DNA of 64,000 bases from Streptomyces avermitilis MA-4680 = NBRC 14893. Its GTDB lineage: Bacteria; Actinomycetota; Actinomycetes; Streptomycetales; Streptomycetaceae. Shown piece after piece: positions 25,931-34,448 of this stretch. Numbering within the stretch: position 1 is the stretch's first letter; every line of letters starts with the position of its first letter. The notes under the pieces are model-generated. The model searched no databases and had not been told where the DNA came from. It saw only the letters and a program-made list of their open reading frames with translations. The translations under genes were made by a program, and so were the position numbers. The stretch lies in NCBI RefSeq assembly GCF_000009765.2, contig NC_003155.5, forward strand, positions 4,092,001 through 4,156,000. Reading direction: 5' to 3'.

Positions 25931-27991
25931 CTACGCCACCACGATGCCGAAATCCTGGACGAGTTCCTCCAGACCGCCCGGGTAGCCCTTGCCGCCGAGT
26001 ACGAAGTCCCAGTCCCCGTTGGACCTTCGGCGGAAGGACCCGAGCACCAAGGCCCTCTCACGGATTCGGCCGTCAGAGACCTCAAGCCGTCCCACCTCGG
26101 CCATACCGGGATCGAGCAGCCGGATGCAGGCATCCGTGAAGCCGGAGAGATCGGCGTCCGCGTTGACCTCCGGGTCGATGGCGGCCACGAGTACGAGCCG
26201 ATCAGCCTCCGACGGCAACCCGTCGAACGAGACGCAGATCGCGGCCTTGTCCGGCGCAGCGGCCGGAAGAGCGCGCACTGAGCCGTCCGGAGTCTGCGGG
26301 TTGTTGAAGAAGACGAAGTGATCGTCGCTGAGGACGCGGTTGCCACGGCAGACAAGTGCACACACGTCCAGGGCCACGCTTCCGGTCCACGACATGCCCA
26401 GCACGTTGTAGTCGTCGGGCAGCCGAGTGTTCGGATCCGACGGTGTCGGCTGCGCCGCGGCTTGACGACCACCCTCTCCCAGTCGCCCGCGCAGCCCATG
26501 TCTGTGCAGCAGGTCGACGAGCTCGGAGCCCGAGACCAGTTCCAGCGGCTTGCCGTTGGCGAACGTGTGTGAGCCAGGGCCGAACCCTGACGTCGTGACG
26601 AGGACACCCTTGTTGGCACCGGCGTCCTGCACGGTCCCGTACAAATCGCGTACGGCGGTCGGGGGCACCGTGTTGCGGTAGCGCTTGACCTGCACGACGA
26701 TCTTGCCGCCTCGGATCGGTGCCGGATCCAGCGCGTCGACGTCCACGCCGCCATCGTTTGAGCGTTGGGTCGTCACCGCCTGCATTCCCATGGCCCGGAA
26801 GAGCTCGGCGACAAGGTTCTCGAAGGCGATCGGATCCATGTCGTACAGGTCCGGTTCCTCATCGCTGCCGTGAGCGACGACGCGGTTCCCGACGTCTTGC
26901 GGCCGCCGGCTCGGCCGTACCGGTGTGAGTTGGTCCGGCCGGGCCGAGAGCTGCCCTCGCAGTGCGTCAGACAGGCAACTGCCCGCGTCCACCTGTGCCA
27001 GGTGCAGGTCACGGAACGAAGAGCGCGGGGACATGACCGTCGCGAGGAAGATATGGCCGGGCCGGCCCGTCGTAGGGTCGTGTCCGTCCACGAACCCGTT
27101 CAGGGCCACGGACTCAAGCGCGCCCAGCTCATCTGCGGCGAAGAGTTCGTGCAGCACGAGCAGCAGGCACTGCGCGAGAACCTCCCGGTACAGAGCTCGA
27201 CGTTGGCCTGCCGGACGGGGGGTCTCCTTGTCCTGATCGACCCCGGACATGTACCGAACGGACTTGACCTCTGGAACGATGCCGTAGGCAGGCAACTCCC
27301 AATCGAGAACCAGCTGCCGGGCTGCTGAGTCGTAGGCCGCCGCAACCTGACGTGGGAAACCTTCGGGCCACGCCGTTGAGGCGTAGAGAGCGGCGGAGAA
27401 GTACTCGACCACGGAGTCGGGATCTCTACGCCGCACGCCTTCGGTCACCGCGACGACGCCGGCGTTGTGCGCACGTACCTCGGCCAGCTGAGCATCGGCC
27501 CACTGCTGGTACTCCCGCTGGTACGACGCCAGCTGCTGCTGTCTGTGGGCCTCTGCGGCCTGGGCGGCGTGCCAGTCCCGCTCGAAGCGCGCCCGCGCTT
27601 CGGTCTGCGCCTGAGCACGGCGACTCGCGGTCCAACCACTTTGCGTTTGGTACTGATGGAAATCCGGCATGGGCACGGGCTGCGCCAACGGTCCTGGGGC
27701 GAAGGGCTGGACCTCCTCGGGTCGCATGAGCGAGGAAGCCCTGAAAGCCGGAGCCTGACAACCCGCAGCGAGAAGGCCTTGCAGCGACGCGACCTGTGCG
27801 TCCAGTTCCTCCGTGCGCCGTAGCGCCTCCGCCTGCCTGTACTCGCGGTGGCTCTGGGCAGCTCGCCGCTGGTAGGCCCGTGCTTGCTGAGCTTCTTGTC
27901 TCCGCTGTCTGGCCTCGGCTTCCATCTGGCGCTGCTGCTGCCGTTGCACCTCGGCCCACACGCCGACCAAACCAGTAGAGCGACGACTCAT
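25931..27991 (-). CDS. Mrr-type restriction endonuclease fused to a TerD domain
   Basis: The 686-residue protein has three parts. Residues 1-180 are a Gln/Arg/Ala-rich coiled coil. Residues about 190-350 are an unrecognised globular region. Residues 383-500 are an Mrr_cat endonuclease: Glu391 region FENLVAELF, Asp417 in DGGVDVDA, and Gln434-x-Lys436 in VVQVKRY, i.e. an intact D...QxK site. Residues about 528-686 are a TerD-family calcium-binding-like domain (SDDHFVFFNNPQTPDGSV; ends DFGIVVA). Fusions of nuclease and Ter domains have been described in comparative studies of tellurite-resistance-type stress systems. A role in defence against foreign or damaged DNA is inferred. No methyltransferase is nearby. 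The gene sits inside the interval that splits the second DUF4291 copy. Confidence 0.85.
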   Translation of the reverse strand: MSRRSTGLVGVWAEVQRQQQRQMEAEARQRRQEAQQARAYQRRAAQSHREYRQAEALRRTEELDAQVASLQGLLAAGCQAPAFRASSLMRPEEVQPFAPGPLAQPVPMPDFHQYQTQSGWTASRRAQAQTEARARFERDWHAAQAAEAHRQQQLASYQREYQQWADAQLAEVRAHNAGVVAVTEGVRRRDPDSVVEYFSAALYASTAWPEGFPRQVAAAYDSAARQLVLDWELPAYGIVPEVKSVRYMSGVDQDKETPRPAGQRRALYREVLAQCLLLVLHELFAADELGALESVALNGFVDGHDPTTGRPGHIFLATVMSPRSSFRDLHLAQVDAGSCLSDALRGQLSARPDQLTPVRPSRRPQDVGNRVVAHGSDEEPDLYDMDPIAFENLVAELFRAMGMQAVTTQRSNDGGVDVDALDPAPIRGGKIVVQVKRYRNTVPPTAVRDLYGTVQDAGANKGVLVTTSGFGPGSHTFANGKPLELVSGSELVDLLHRHGLRGRLGEGGRQAAAQPTPSDPNTRLPDDYNVLGMSWTGSVALDVCALVCRGNRVLSDDHFVFFNNPQTPDGSVRALPAAAPDKAAICVSFDGLPSEADRLVLVAAIDPEVNADADLSGFTDACIRLLDPGMAEVGRLEVSDGRIRERALVLGSFRRRSNGDWDFVLGGKGYPGGLEELVQDFGIVVA

Positions 27992-28562
27992 ATGCGGCAG
28001 GCCCTCCCCAGGACGTCGACAGCCGAAAGGCCTTTGGTTGTCCCCACAACCAGTTGTGACGAGACGACTCTATCCAGCAATCGCCCTCCCGCATATCCAC
28101 TCGTCAAAGGCAACCCTCTCGGGCCATCTGTGCAGGTCAAGTGACCGGAGGGTAGCTAAGACCGTACCGCGCGGCAGTGCCCGAGCGGTGCGGCCTTGGC
28201 AACGTTGATCCTGCGTGGGCGTACCAGCGAGAGGGGGGCTGAGCACGAGGCTTGGCAGGGGCACGAGTGCTGATGGCTCGCGGCGGCACGGTCAGCTGGG
28301 GGCGCCTTCTCCGACGGGCGTCGCCCCTGCTCCGGGGTCACGGAGGAGTAGCCCGCCCGAAGCTCAACCCCACCAACCGGCCGTGGCACCGAGCATCGCG
28401 ATGGGCATCACGGCCGAGTCCGGTGCGGTCTGGGCATCACGGCCTAGTCCGGTGCGGTCTGGGCGATCCGGCTTACAGAAGATCAGCCGTCCTGGGACCC
28501 ACTTTCGGTCAAGCCAATCCCCAGGGGCATGATTCGCCGGACTCCTCGCCACGATTACAGGC
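27992..28562. other. 571-bp spacer upstream of the Mrr-TerD gene
   Basis: It separates two divergent genes. The left third (27992-28140) is less GC-rich than its neighbours and should hold the Mrr-TerD promoter. A 29-bp tandem duplication lies at 28403-28460. Short open frames exist, but none has a ribosome site or recognisable product. Confidence 0.55.
28403..28460. repeat. 29-bp tandem duplication
   Basis: GGGCATCACGGCC(G/T)AGTCC... occurs at 28403-28431 and again at 28432-28460 with a single difference. Confidence 0.9.
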
Positions 28563-28979
28563 ATGGCGACTTCGGGGGCAGGGAGCAGTCGACTCGGTGG
28601 ATTGGGGCAGTGGTGGGGCGTCGTCGTCGGCGCTCTGCTAATCGCCGCCTGGATCAACAGGGCCGCGGGGCCTGTGGTCGTCGCGACCCTGTCGGCGCTG
28701 GTGCTGATCTGGTGCTTCTTCCAAGCACCCGTGACGTGCGGAGCCCCTGTCAGGGGAAGGGAAGACGGTTGCCGGAACAACGCAACCGGTCTCCTCATGG
28801 GCTGCCACATCCGCCAACATCGCTGGCAGAAGATGAAGATGCTGATCCTTCGACGCCAAGTACGCGAGTTTTGCTCCGGCCTCTTCTCGGACGGGAAGGC
28901 CGCTCTCGTCACACTGGCCGCAATCGGCAGCTTCCTCTCCGGGCTCGTGGCCTTCCTCCCTGGTATGGCTCTCGGATGA
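28563..28979 (+). CDS. Small membrane protein with Cys/His motif
   Basis: The 138-residue protein has two N-terminal hydrophobic segments (about 17-60), a central motif TCGAPVRGREDGC...GCHIRQHRWQK, and a C-terminal hydrophobic segment (SDGKAALVTLAAIGSFLSGL). The Cys-Cys-Cys-His pattern could bind zinc. I recall similar unnamed proteins scattered in Streptomyces genomes. It is divergent from Mrr-TerD within the inserted interval and could be a partner, but nothing in sequence proves it. Function unknown. Confidence 0.65.
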   Translation: MATSGAGSSRLGGLGQWWGVVVGALLIAAWINRAAGPVVVATLSALVLIWCFFQAPVTCGAPVRGREDGCRNNATGLLMGCHIRQHRWQKMKMLILRRQVREFCSGLFSDGKAALVTLAAIGSFLSGLVAFLPGMALG

Positions 28980-28987
28980 CCTCCCCA

Positions 28988-29050
28988 CTACTGCCACAAG
29001 AGCGCCCATACCCTGCCGCAGACGAACTGCCGGCCCGCCTACGTCCGTGA
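28988..29050 (+). pseudogene. 3' remnant of the second DUF4291 copy
   Basis: CTACTGCC then GCAGACGAACTGCCGGCCC and CGTCCGTGA align with the last 21 codons of the intact gene (25608-25670) with about ten substitutions and no gaps. It encodes ...PAADELPARLRP-stop but has no upstream coding frame of its own. It marks the right boundary of the segment separating the two halves of this copy. Confidence 0.8.
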
Positions 29051-29180
29051 AAGCACAAGATCGTCAGACAACCAACCGTCGCAATTGGGGGCTTTCATGC
29101 CCGAACCGGCGGGCGCCGGCTCATCGATCCGGCCCGCGGGCGGTACGGGAGCGGAGCGGAGTGTGGATCATGGTGGGGTG

Positions 29181-29843
29181 ATGAAGTGGAGCGAGAAGGC
29201 AGCGTCATCTGGGCGGGGCGACGGCGAGACGGGGCTCACCGGCTATCAACAGGATCTGCGGGACCGGTTTCTGGCGGCTCCCGTGCTTCCCGCGCCTGAG
29301 CCCTGGCGGCCGGTCTTCAAGCCCTTCGCCGCTGTCGGCGGACTTCTCGGGATCGGTTTCGCGTCGCACCCCGACAACGGCAACGACCTGGTGATGGTCG
29401 TCTCGCAGGCCGGGCATGGCCTCTTCGACGCCGTCACAGGGGAGAAGATCGCCCGCGACCGGGACCCCGACCCCGAGGACAGCACCCCCGATGCCGTGGC
29501 CGATCTGTCGTGCCCAGGGCTGGGGCCGATCGCCGGCAGCAGGGTGCGTATCGCCGGGCTCTTCGGTGGCGGGCTCCACACCGGCACCGAAGACGGCTGG
29601 GTGGTGGAGGTCGTCAGCCCGGCCTGGCCGCATGACCGCGTCCTGCTCTCCCGCGGCAGCGGGATGCCTCACCGCGGTCCGCACGGGGAGAAGTGGTGGC
29701 ACATCTTCCACTCCAACTACTCCGAACTCCGAGCCGCCGGCTTCTCCCCGTCCGGGCAAACCCTCGCCGTCGCCACGAGCAGCGATGTGACTCTGTGGAC
29801 ACGCCGCACCGCTCACACCCCGGGCGGCCCCGCCCGGCGTTGA
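29181..29843 (+). CDS. Hypothetical protein, possibly WD40-like C-terminus
   Basis: The 220-residue soluble protein has no signal peptide. The C-terminal segment (LRAAGFSPSGQTLAVATSSDVTLWTRR) looks like one WD40-type blade, and earlier beta-rich stretches (GIGFASHPDNGNDLVMVV, HTGTEDGWVVEVVS) could be others. I do not recognise the family. ATG 29181 is chosen because the residues further upstream (in-frame ATG at 29085) are Gly/Ala-rich and non-domain-like. Function unknown. Confidence 0.55.
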   Translation: MKWSEKAASSGRGDGETGLTGYQQDLRDRFLAAPVLPAPEPWRPVFKPFAAVGGLLGIGFASHPDNGNDLVMVVSQAGHGLFDAVTGEKIARDRDPDPEDSTPDAVADLSCPGLGPIAGSRVRIAGLFGGGLHTGTEDGWVVEVVSPAWPHDRVLLSRGSGMPHRGPHGEKWWHIFHSNYSELRAAGFSPSGQTLAVATSSDVTLWTRRTAHTPGGPARR

Positions 29844-30009
29844 CCGAGTCACGCGTCGTGGGCTCGACAGGCTCGGGGGCTCCATGGGCTCGGCTCCGTG
29901 GGCTCGGCGAAAGCCGGCAGGCCGCCGCGGGACCGGCTGCGCGGGTTCCGGTTCGGGCGGTGGCGCCAGGCTCTCCGTGGACGGGGAGGGGGAGACGGTC
30001 ATACGACGG

Positions 30010-31197
30010 TCACACCTTTGCCCGCGTCCAGACCCGGCGCCGCCGGTTGTCGGAACCGGCGTGGACGTTGCGTGAGTCACGGCCCGCGTGCGCGTTCATC
30101 GCCGACCACAGCCGGTGTCGGAAGGTGAATCCGGGGGTCGGCCCCCGGCCCGCGGGACGCTCCCGGACCGCCGCCTTCGTGCACAGCGCGTCCCACACCG
30201 GGTCCGGGCACTCCCCGCGCCGCCACAGGAAGTCGCAGTACGGAACCTGCGCGATCTCCAGATTCAGCCAGCCGTCCTTGGTCAGCACTCCCTTCCACTC
30301 GGACATGTGGAGCTTCAGATAGCCGCGCCGCCTGTCGGACTTGTCGACGCTGGTGATGCCGAGCACGCGGACGAAGCCGGGCGTGTGTTCGAGCACCACG
30401 ACGGGGCGCTCCTTGTAGGTGTTGTCGTCGTGGGTGAGCTCGGCCATCCATACGTCGCCCACCGCGGGCGGCCAGGGAGCCACACCGGGTGGCGCGGGCC
30501 GAGCCGGTGGACCGGATCGCAGCCAGCGCACCAGCCGGGCGACCGCGACCAGCGCACATCCACTGGACAGCGCCACCACCGACCACCACAGCAGGGCCAG
30601 CACCTGGGCCGTGGTGGTGGAGTCCGCCGGATCGGGGGTGAGGGTGGCGCCGGTGCGGTGCATCCAGTACCAGGTTCCGCCGGCCACGAGTGCCTGCTTC
30701 GCTGCCGTCCGCAACAGCACCAGCGGGAAATAGCCGTGGTCCACGACCCGTAGGACGCCCAGCACCGTCGCCGTCGCCGCGAACGAGACCGTCAACAGCG
30801 GTCCGACGACGGACAGCGACGGAACCCCTGCGTCGAGCGCCGCCATCTCGACGGCCACCACGGCGGCCATGAGGGCTGCCGCGCGCGCCGCCAGAAGCAG
30901 CCGCCTTCGTTTCAGCCGCTGGGGCGCCACCATGCGGACCAGGGCGAAGGCGACGACCGGACTGGCCATGAGCATGGCCACGGCCCACCAGCTGTGCATC
31001 AGATCGGCGCGGCCGTCCTCCAGCAACAGGGCCATCGGCACCGGCACGAGCCAGCAGCCGAACGCCACCGCGAACGGCGCGTGCGCCGAACGCTCGGGCG
31101 TGCACCGCCTCGACGGCAACCGCGGCCGCTGCGACGCTCCGACCAGCGGCGCGGCCAGACACACCAAAAGTACGGACCCCAGTAAGACGGCTTGCAC
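30010..31197 (-). CDS. Multi-pass membrane protein with C-terminal PemK/MazF-like domain
   Basis: The 395-residue protein starts at GTG 31197 with AAGGAG about 11 nt upstream. Residues 1-225 contain about six hydrophobic helices. After a Pro-rich linker, residues 245-345 resemble a PemK/MazF SH3-like barrel: GDVWMAEL (247-254), RPVVVLE (264-270), VRVLGITSVDKS (277-288). Free-standing MazF toxins are sequence-specific mRNA interferases; here the domain would be held at the membrane. No antitoxin gene is adjacent, so regulation or even RNase activity is uncertain. The membrane part is unrecognised. Confidence 0.55.
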   Translation of the reverse strand: MQAVLLGSVLLVCLAAPLVGASQRPRLPSRRCTPERSAHAPFAVAFGCWLVPVPMALLLEDGRADLMHSWWAVAMLMASPVVAFALVRMVAPQRLKRRRLLLAARAAALMAAVVAVEMAALDAGVPSLSVVGPLLTVSFAATATVLGVLRVVDHGYFPLVLLRTAAKQALVAGGTWYWMHRTGATLTPDPADSTTTAQVLALLWWSVVALSSGCALVAVARLVRWLRSGPPARPAPPGVAPWPPAVGDVWMAELTHDDNTYKERPVVVLEHTPGFVRVLGITSVDKSDRRRGYLKLHMSEWKGVLTKDGWLNLEIAQVPYCDFLWRRGECPDPVWDALCTKAAVRERPAGRGPTPGFTFRHRLWSAMNAHAGRDSRNVHAGSDNRRRRVWTRAKV

Positions 31198-31424
31198 GTG
31201 TCCCCCGCTCTCCTTGTAGGGGCAGCATTCCCCGTGGCCGGTGCCTCTTCTGCCGTTTCAGCCGTTCTGACCGTTCCGACAGGGATCAATCTGGTAGAGC
31301 CGCCGCGAAAGAACTCGGTCCCGTCTGACGTGTCCACCGCGATAACTTGCCGTCATGCGTGCCTCCATGGGATGAGCCGGGGGATGAGCAAGGAAATGAT
31401 CTTGACCTGGAGGGGACGTACGAC

Positions 31425-32225
31425 ATGCACACGTATCTGATCGGTGGCGGGTGGGACGAGCGGGGCGCCGAGGCCGTCTACGGCCCCTTCCTGGAGGCCG
31501 CTGGGCAGCGGGCGGGCAGGCAGCGGGCGGCGGGTGACGCCGCGGTCGTCGGCTGCCTTCTCGTCGACGAGGGCGACGGGGCCGGGCAGTTCGCCCGGTA
31601 CGAGGCCGTGCTGCGGAAGGTCGCCGACTGTGCGCCGGTGCCGCTGCTGGTGCCCCTGGGTGAGCGGTTCGACGTGGGTGCGCTCGGGCGCGTCGACGCC
31701 CTGTTGGTGTGCGGCGGGCTGACGCCCGCCTATCAGGACGCGTTGGCGGAGGTCCTCGGCCGGCTGCCCCGGGTGCTCGCCGAACGCGGGATCCCGTACG
31801 CCGGGTTCTCCGCGGGGGCCGCCGTCGCCGCGCGGCGGGCGGTCGTCGGCGGGTGGCTCGCCGGTGGTGTTCCGGTCTGCCCCGAGGACACCGGGGAGGA
31901 CCTGGACGAGATCGAGGTGCGGGAAGGGCTCGGGCTCGTCCCGTTCGGGGTCGACGTGCATGCCGCGCAGTGGGGGACGCTGCCCCGGCTGATCGCCGCC
32001 GTGGCGGACGGACGGGTCCCTCACGGTGTGGCGATCGACGAGAACACCCTGCTGACCGTCGACGGCCGGACGGCACGCGTCTCCGGCCTCGGGCGCGTGC
32101 ACACGGTACGACCCGGGACCGACAGCGGGACCGGCACCAGGGCCGACGGCGGAAACGGCGACGGGACCGGCGGTGACGTGCTCGTACGGTCGTACGCGGC
32201 CGGGGAGTCCTTCGCCGCCGACTGA
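31425..32225 (+). CDS. Peptidase S51 (peptidase E/cyanophycinase-like) family protein
   Basis: The 266-residue protein starts at ATG 31425 with GGAGGGG upstream. Family features are the N-terminal TYLIGGGW, the nucleophile elbow GFSAGA with Ser129, and a candidate catalytic His179 (VHAAQWG). Class I glutamine-amidotransferase-like fold; homologues cleave Asp-X dipeptides or cyanophycin. A Gly/Asp/Thr low-complexity segment precedes the C-terminus. It lies 36 bp before an orphan FecCD permease fragment and may share its transcript. Confidence 0.7.
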   Translation: MHTYLIGGGWDERGAEAVYGPFLEAAGQRAGRQRAAGDAAVVGCLLVDEGDGAGQFARYEAVLRKVADCAPVPLLVPLGERFDVGALGRVDALLVCGGLTPAYQDALAEVLGRLPRVLAERGIPYAGFSAGAAVAARRAVVGGWLAGGVPVCPEDTGEDLDEIEVREGLGLVPFGVDVHAAQWGTLPRLIAAVADGRVPHGVAIDENTLLTVDGRTARVSGLGRVHTVRPGTDSGTGTRADGGNGDGTGGDVLVRSYAAGESFAAD

Positions 32226-32261
32226 CCGTCAGCCCCTGACGTATCCCCACCCCCGCTGCCG

Positions 32262-33098
32262 GTGGCGCACACCATCGTGCTGGGCGCTCTGGTCGGCGCC
32301 GCTCTCGGGCTGTCCGGGGCGCTCGTGCAGAGCGTCACCCGCAATCCGCTCGCCAGTCCGGACGTCATCGGCGTCGGACACGGCGCCGCCGCCGCGACCG
32401 TACTGGCCCTGGCGACCGGAACCGTCGCCTCGCCCGGCGCCCTTCCGGCGGTGTCCGTCGCGGGCGGGCTCGGGGCCGCGGCGCTCGTGTACGTCCTCGC
32501 CTGGCGCCACGGCATGCAGCCGACCCGGTTCGTGCTGACGGGCGTCGGCATCGGCGTCGCCCTCTCCGCGGTCGTCCAGCTCTATCTGACCGAGAGCGAA
32601 CTCACCGCCGCCGAACAGGTCAAGCTGTGGCTGACGGGCAGTCTCAACGGACGCGGCTGGACGCAGGCCACCCCGCTCGCCTGGGTGCTGCTGCTGAGTC
32701 TGCCCGCCCTGGTGCGGGCGAGTAGGGCCCTGCGCCCGCTCGGGCTCGACGCCGACACCGCGTCCGCGCTCGGTGTGCGCGTGCAGCGGACCCGGCTCGG
32801 GCTGACGGTCCTCGGCGTGGTTCTCGCCGCGACGGCGACCGGCGCGGCCGGCCCGATCGGCTTCGTCGCGCTCACCGCACCGCAGCTGGCCCGGCGCCTC
32901 TCGCGTACCCCTCAACTCCCGCTGGCGGGCTCCGCGTCGACCGGCGCGATCATCGTGGTCGCCGCCGATCTGGTGGCCCGTACGGCGCTGCCGCCGCTGG
33001 AGATCCCGGTCGGCGCCCTCACCTCCCTGGTCGGGGGGCCGTATCTGCTCTGGCTGCTGGGGCGGGAACCCGGCAGGGGTGCCCGCGCCTCTCGGTGA
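32262..33098 (+). pseudogene. Orphan FecCD-type iron-siderophore ABC permease, N-terminally truncated
   Basis: The 278 residues cover the FecCD permease from the second helix to the end: ALVGAALGLSGALVQSVTRNPLASPDVIGV, then GPIGFVALTAPQLARRL and VGGPYLLWLL, all normal. Family members are about 330-350 residues, so the first helix and about 60 residues are missing. In-frame sequence upstream of the GTG is only 12 codons back to the previous gene's stop and contains no helix. No partner permease, ATPase or binding protein lies nearby. It is most likely a decaying remnant of a siderophore-uptake operon. Confidence 0.7.
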
Positions 33099-33128
33099 CC
33101 GCGCTCATGAACCGCGACGCCGCGATGC

Positions 33129-33177
33129 CACGACGCACCGCCCGCCGCACGGGGGGAGCGGCAGACGGTGCGTCGTG
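33129..33177. terminator. Inverted repeat between convergent genes
   Basis: Perfect 12-bp arms CACGACGCACCG/CGGTGCGTCGTG (33129-33140, 33166-33177) enclose a 25-nt GC-rich loop. It lies between the FecCD remnant and the alcohol dehydrogenase and could terminate both. Confidence 0.6.
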
Positions 33178-33186
33178 GGGATCGGG

Positions 33187-33243
33187 TGGTGCGTGTCAGA
33201 TCGCGTGATGCGCGTCTGATCGGATGGTGCGTGTCAGATCGTC
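33187..33243. repeat. 19-bp tandem repeat, three copies
   Basis: TGGTGCGTGTCAGATCG with two further bases occurs at 33187 and 33225; a diverged middle copy is at 33206 (TGATGCGCGTCTGATCGGA). The third copy runs over the stop codon of the alcohol dehydrogenase gene. Confidence 0.8.
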
Positions 33244-34277
33244 GCGGTGTCGATCACGAAGCGGTACCGCACGTCGCTGTTCAGCACCCGCTCGTACGCG
33301 TCGTTGATCTCGGACGCGCTGATCAGCTCGATCTCCGCACCGAGGCCGTGCTCGGCGCAGAAGTCCAGCATCTCCTGGGTCTCCTGGATGCCGCCGATGC
33401 CGGAGCCCGCGAGGGTCTTGCGGCCGGCGATCACCGAGAAGAGGTTGATGGAGATCGGCTCCTCGGGGGCGCCGACGTTCACCAGGGCGCCGTCCGTCCT
33501 CAGCAGCGACAGGAACGCGCCGAAGTCCAGCGGCGCCGAGACCGTCGACAGGATGATGTCGAACGTGCCCGCCAGCTCCTCGAAGGTCTTCGGGTCGCTG
33601 GTGGCGTAGTAGTGGTCGGCGCCCAGCTTCAGCCCGTCGTCCTTCTTGCGCAGCGACTGGGACAGCACGGTCACCTCGGCGCCGAGCGCGTGCGCGATCT
33701 TGACGCCCATGTGGCCGAGGCCGCCCATGCCGAGCACGGCGACCTTCTTGCCGGGGCCCGCGTTCCAGTGCTTGAGCGGGGAGTACGTGGTGATGCCGGC
33801 GCAGAGCAGCGGGGCGGCCACGTCGAGGGCGAGGCCGTCCGGGATGCGGACGGTGTAGTTCTCGTCGACGACGACCTTCTCGGAGTAGCCGCCGTAGGTG
33901 GGCTCACCGTTCTTGTCGAGGGCGTTGTACGTGCCGACGTTGCCCCCGACGCAGTACTGCTCCAGGCCCGCCTTGCAGTTCTCGCACTCGCGGCAGGAGT
34001 CGACCATGCAGCCGACGCCCACCCGGTCGCCGACCTGGAACTTGGTGACGCCGGAGCCGACCTCGGCGACGATGCCGGCGATCTCGTGGCCCGGAACCAT
34101 CGGGAATATGCCCTCGCCCCAGCCGTCGCGGGCCTGGTGGATGTCCGAGTGGCAGATACCGGCGAACTTGATGTCGATCAGGACGTCGAACTCGCCGACC
34201 TCACGCCGCTCGATGGTGGTGCGCTCCAGGGGAGCCTTGGCGGCCGGGGCGGCGTACGCGGCAACAGTGGTGGTCAT
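33234..34277 (-). CDS. Zinc-dependent NAD(P) alcohol dehydrogenase (YahK/CAD-like)
   Basis: The 347-residue medium-chain dehydrogenase has the catalytic zinc site GICHSDIH and PGHEIAGIV, the structural zinc tetrad CRECENCKAGLEQYC, and a Rossmann loop GMGGLGHMG. The family (YahK, AdhC) reduces a broad range of aldehydes, usually with NADPH. AGGAG precedes the ATG at 34277. It is divergent from an XRE regulator across 171 bp, so control by that protein is plausible. Confidence 0.9.
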   Translation of the reverse strand: MTTTVAAYAAPAAKAPLERTTIERREVGEFDVLIDIKFAGICHSDIHQARDGWGEGIFPMVPGHEIAGIVAEVGSGVTKFQVGDRVGVGCMVDSCRECENCKAGLEQYCVGGNVGTYNALDKNGEPTYGGYSEKVVVDENYTVRIPDGLALDVAAPLLCAGITTYSPLKHWNAGPGKKVAVLGMGGLGHMGVKIAHALGAEVTVLSQSLRKKDDGLKLGADHYYATSDPKTFEELAGTFDIILSTVSAPLDFGAFLSLLRTDGALVNVGAPEEPISINLFSVIAGRKTLAGSGIGGIQETQEMLDFCAEHGLGAEIELISASEINDAYERVLNSDVRYRFVIDTATI

Positions 34278-34448
34278 GCCGGGGTTCTCCTAGCAGGGGG
34301 GGTAGTGCGCCGGCTGCCTTCGGCCGGGCACGACAATCAGCCTGCCCGGTCTTCCGGAGCTCACCCAGACCACGGTCTTGCCTACGTCCAGCGGTCCTAC
34401 CACTGGCGGGGACAGGTTCACCGTCGTACGACCATGAATACTGGACGC

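Noticed and set aside
25892..28987. Insertion sequence as cause of the DUF4291 interruption
   Set aside because: No transposase, terminal inverted repeats or target duplication could be recognised at either boundary.
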